Assembly: GCF_029227915.1 (NCBI RefSeq)
Contig: NC_079880.1
Span: 33,103,501 to 33,167,500, forward strand
Length of the DNA: 64,000 nucleotides
Source: Hydractinia symbiolongicarpus
Taxonomy: Eukaryota > Cnidaria > Hydrozoa > Anthoathecata > Hydractiniidae
Direction of reading: 5' to 3'
Shown: piece after piece, positions 62,812 to 64,000 of the stretch
How positions within the stretch are numbered: the first letter of the stretch is position 1
Layout of the letters: the number at the start of each line of letters is the position of its first letter
Notes under the pieces: generated by a model
Databases searched by the model: none
Seen by the model: the letters and a program-made list of their open reading frames with translations, nothing else
What the model was told of the DNA's origin: nothing
Translations under genes and position numbers: made by a program

Positions 62812-64000
62812 GACCAATGGTAACCTGCGCAGGCACGCGAAACCACACGATTACGTGTAAGGCATTTAATAGGCGTCAAAAGGCCATATTATAGCCTTTT
62901 CATGGCGTGTACATGTGGTTTACGGCGTTGTAAAGCCATGGAACCAGGAAAAACAACTTAGGACGGCGTAGTGTATTGTGAGTGGAAGAACTAGACCAAT
63001 GGTAACAAGCTTGGACGCGTGGAACCACGTGATTTACGTGTAAGGCCTTTATTAGGCGTCCAGGGGCCGTATTATAGCCTTTTCTTGGCGTGTGCATGTG
63101 GATTACGGCGTTCTGAAGCCATGGAACCAGGAATAACAACTTAGGACGTTCTAGTGTATTGAGAGTGGAAGGACAAGACCAATGGTAACCTGCGCAGGCA
63201 CGCAAAACCACACGATTACGTGTAAGGCATTTAATGGGCGCCAAAAGGCCGTATTGCAGCCTTTAGACGCATGTGCACGTAGTTGACGGCGTTGTACAGC
63301 CTTGTCGACGGGAAAATAACTTAGGACGTTTTAGTGCATTGAGAATGGAAAAACTAGACCAATGGTAACCGGTATAGACGCTTGGAACCGTATAACTTAC
63401 GTGTAAGGCTTTTATTAGGCGGCAAAATGCCATATTGCTGGTTATAGACGTGTGTGCATGTAATTGACGGCGTTCCAAAGCCATGGAGCCAGAGAAAGTA
63501 ACTTAGGACGTCGTAGTGTATTGAGAGTGGAAGGACTAGACCAATGGTAACCTGCGCAGGCACGCAGAACCACGCGATTTACGTGTAAGGCATTTAATAG
63601 GCGTCAAAAGGCCGTATTATAGCCTTTTCATGGCGTGTGCATGTGGTTTACGGCGTTGTAAAGCCATGGAACCAGGAAAAACAACTTAGGACGGCGTAGT
63701 GTATTGAGAGTGGAAGAACTAGACCAATGGTAACAAGCTTGTACGCGTGGAACCACGTGATTTACGTGTAAGGCCTTTATTAGGCGTCCAGAGGCCGTAT
63801 TATAGCCTTTTCATGGCGTGTGCATGTGGATTACGGCGTTCTGAAGCCATGGAACCAGGAATAACAACTTAGGACGTTCTAGTGTATTGAGAGTGGAAGG
63901 AATAGACCAATGAGAGCAAGCTTGGACGCGTGGAACCACGCAATTTAATTGTAAGGCCTTTATTAAGCGTCAAAAGGCCGTATTATAGCCTTTTCATGGC

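Larger units (their letters stand above)
1..64000. repeat. Satellite DNA array, ~182 bp monomer, ~350 copies
   Basis: Every part of the window is built from one tandemly repeated unit. The landmark ccatgg (or its variants) followed by aaccagg recurs about every 182 bp, and the spacing of long matching blocks gives the same figure: 2373/13, 3286/18, 4015/22 and 5297/29 all lie between 182.5 and 182.7. No unique sequence interrupts it and neither end of the window is an array edge. Monomers commonly differ at many positions, but copies in higher-order repeats are almost identical. Nothing suggests coding: frames are short, repetitive and rotate because 182 is not a multiple of three. Satellites of this unit length are common at eukaryotic centromeres and heterochromatin, since it is close to one nucleosome. 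That role here is inference; the family is not one I recognise. Confidence 0.97.
15173..64000 (+). repeat. Satellite block A3, orientation A (~268 monomers)
   Basis: Uninterrupted array in a single orientation to the end of the window, with no further strand switch seen. It contains all the higher-order repeats listed below. Stretches between them (about 15.2-18.6, 25.5-28.7, 34.3-35.9, 43.2-44.7 and 46.4-52.8 kb) are the same monomer variants in shuffled order, with no other content. Confidence 0.94.

Noticed and set aside
1-64000. Some eighty open frames of 60-115 codons, many with the same LHAKD.., KALHVNYVVPRV.. type of protein
   Set aside because: They are the same satellite bases read repeatedly. 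They share ends at fixed monomer positions, span at most about two monomers, occur in both orientations with the array, and shift frame every unit because 182 is not divisible by three. No domain, signal peptide or gene context is visible.
1-64000. CRISPR array
   Set aside because: The repeat is contiguous with no unique spacers, the unit is far too long, and no cas genes are present.
1-64000. CENP-B box in the cgcgtggaaccacg element
   Set aside because: There is a loose likeness to TGGAA..CGGG, but the essential TTCG....A..CGGG core does not align without gaps.
1-64000. TTAGG telomere repeats (acaacttaggacg)
   Set aside because: TTAGG occurs once per monomer and never in tandem, so it is not telomeric sequence.
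1-64000. tRNA- or SINE-derived monomer with polymerase III boxes
   Set aside because: ggttccacgcgtcc vaguely recalls a B box, but the GGTTCGANTCC consensus is not met and no A box, poly-A tail or target duplications accompany the monomers.
1-64000. Assembly collapse or artefactual joins
   Set aside because: Possible in any satellite, but higher-order copies have private variants and consistent offsets, and the rearranged junctions are sharp. I kept the features and noted that long reads should confirm the strand switches.

Overview
The whole window is one satellite DNA array. It holds about 350 tandem copies of a monomer of roughly 182 bp, and array sequence runs off both ends. I found no gene, RNA gene, transposon, CRISPR array or other unique sequence. 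All open frames are short (115 codons at most), are repeat copies of one another, and sit at fixed places in the monomer. The monomer length is not a multiple of three, so a frame cannot stay open across the array. Such arrays are typical of eukaryotic centromeric, pericentromeric or subtelomeric heterochromatin. I do not recognise the family and cannot name the organism. CpG is not visibly depleted (about 11 per monomer by eye), which argues weakly against a lineage with heavy germline CpG methylation.

The monomer, in the orientation that dominates here ('A', called +), carries in order: ggcgtgtgcatg, a near-invariant ccatgg, ttaggacg followed by a symmetric block, ccaatggtaa, a variable dyad site, cgcgtggaaccacg, tacgtgtaagg, and a hairpin-rich stretch ending in tattatagcc. 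Monomers fall into two broad classes at the variable site. Class X reads ..ggacgcgtgg and is often preceded by aagctt. Class Y reads cctgcgcagg followed by cacgcg.

Layout: 1-1095 is A orientation, divergent. 1096-5939 is inverted (B orientation, -). 5940-14762 is A, with duplicated blocks offset by 3286, 4015 and 4381 bp. 14763-15143 is a second, two-monomer inverted insert flanked by an identical 29 bp repeat. From about 15144 to the end everything is A. Inside this last part are a 13-monomer higher-order repeat (2373 bp) in three copies at 18.6-25.5 kb, a 15-monomer repeat (2726 bp) in two copies at 28.7-34.3 kb, a 12-monomer repeat (2189 bp) at 39.2-43.2 kb, and a 29-monomer repeat (5297 bp) at 52.8-62.8 kb whose second copy lacks three monomers. 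Around 35.4 kb the array changes from one set of monomer variants to another.

The sequence therefore records satellite evolution: unequal exchange in whole monomers, nested segmental duplication, two strand switches and a few small microhomology deletions. The most interesting signal is at the sub-monomer scale. At several fixed positions the alternative variants differ in sequence yet keep local dyad symmetry, as if symmetry rather than sequence were being conserved. Coordinates of repeat-block edges were found by eye and are good to tens of bases unless stated otherwise.
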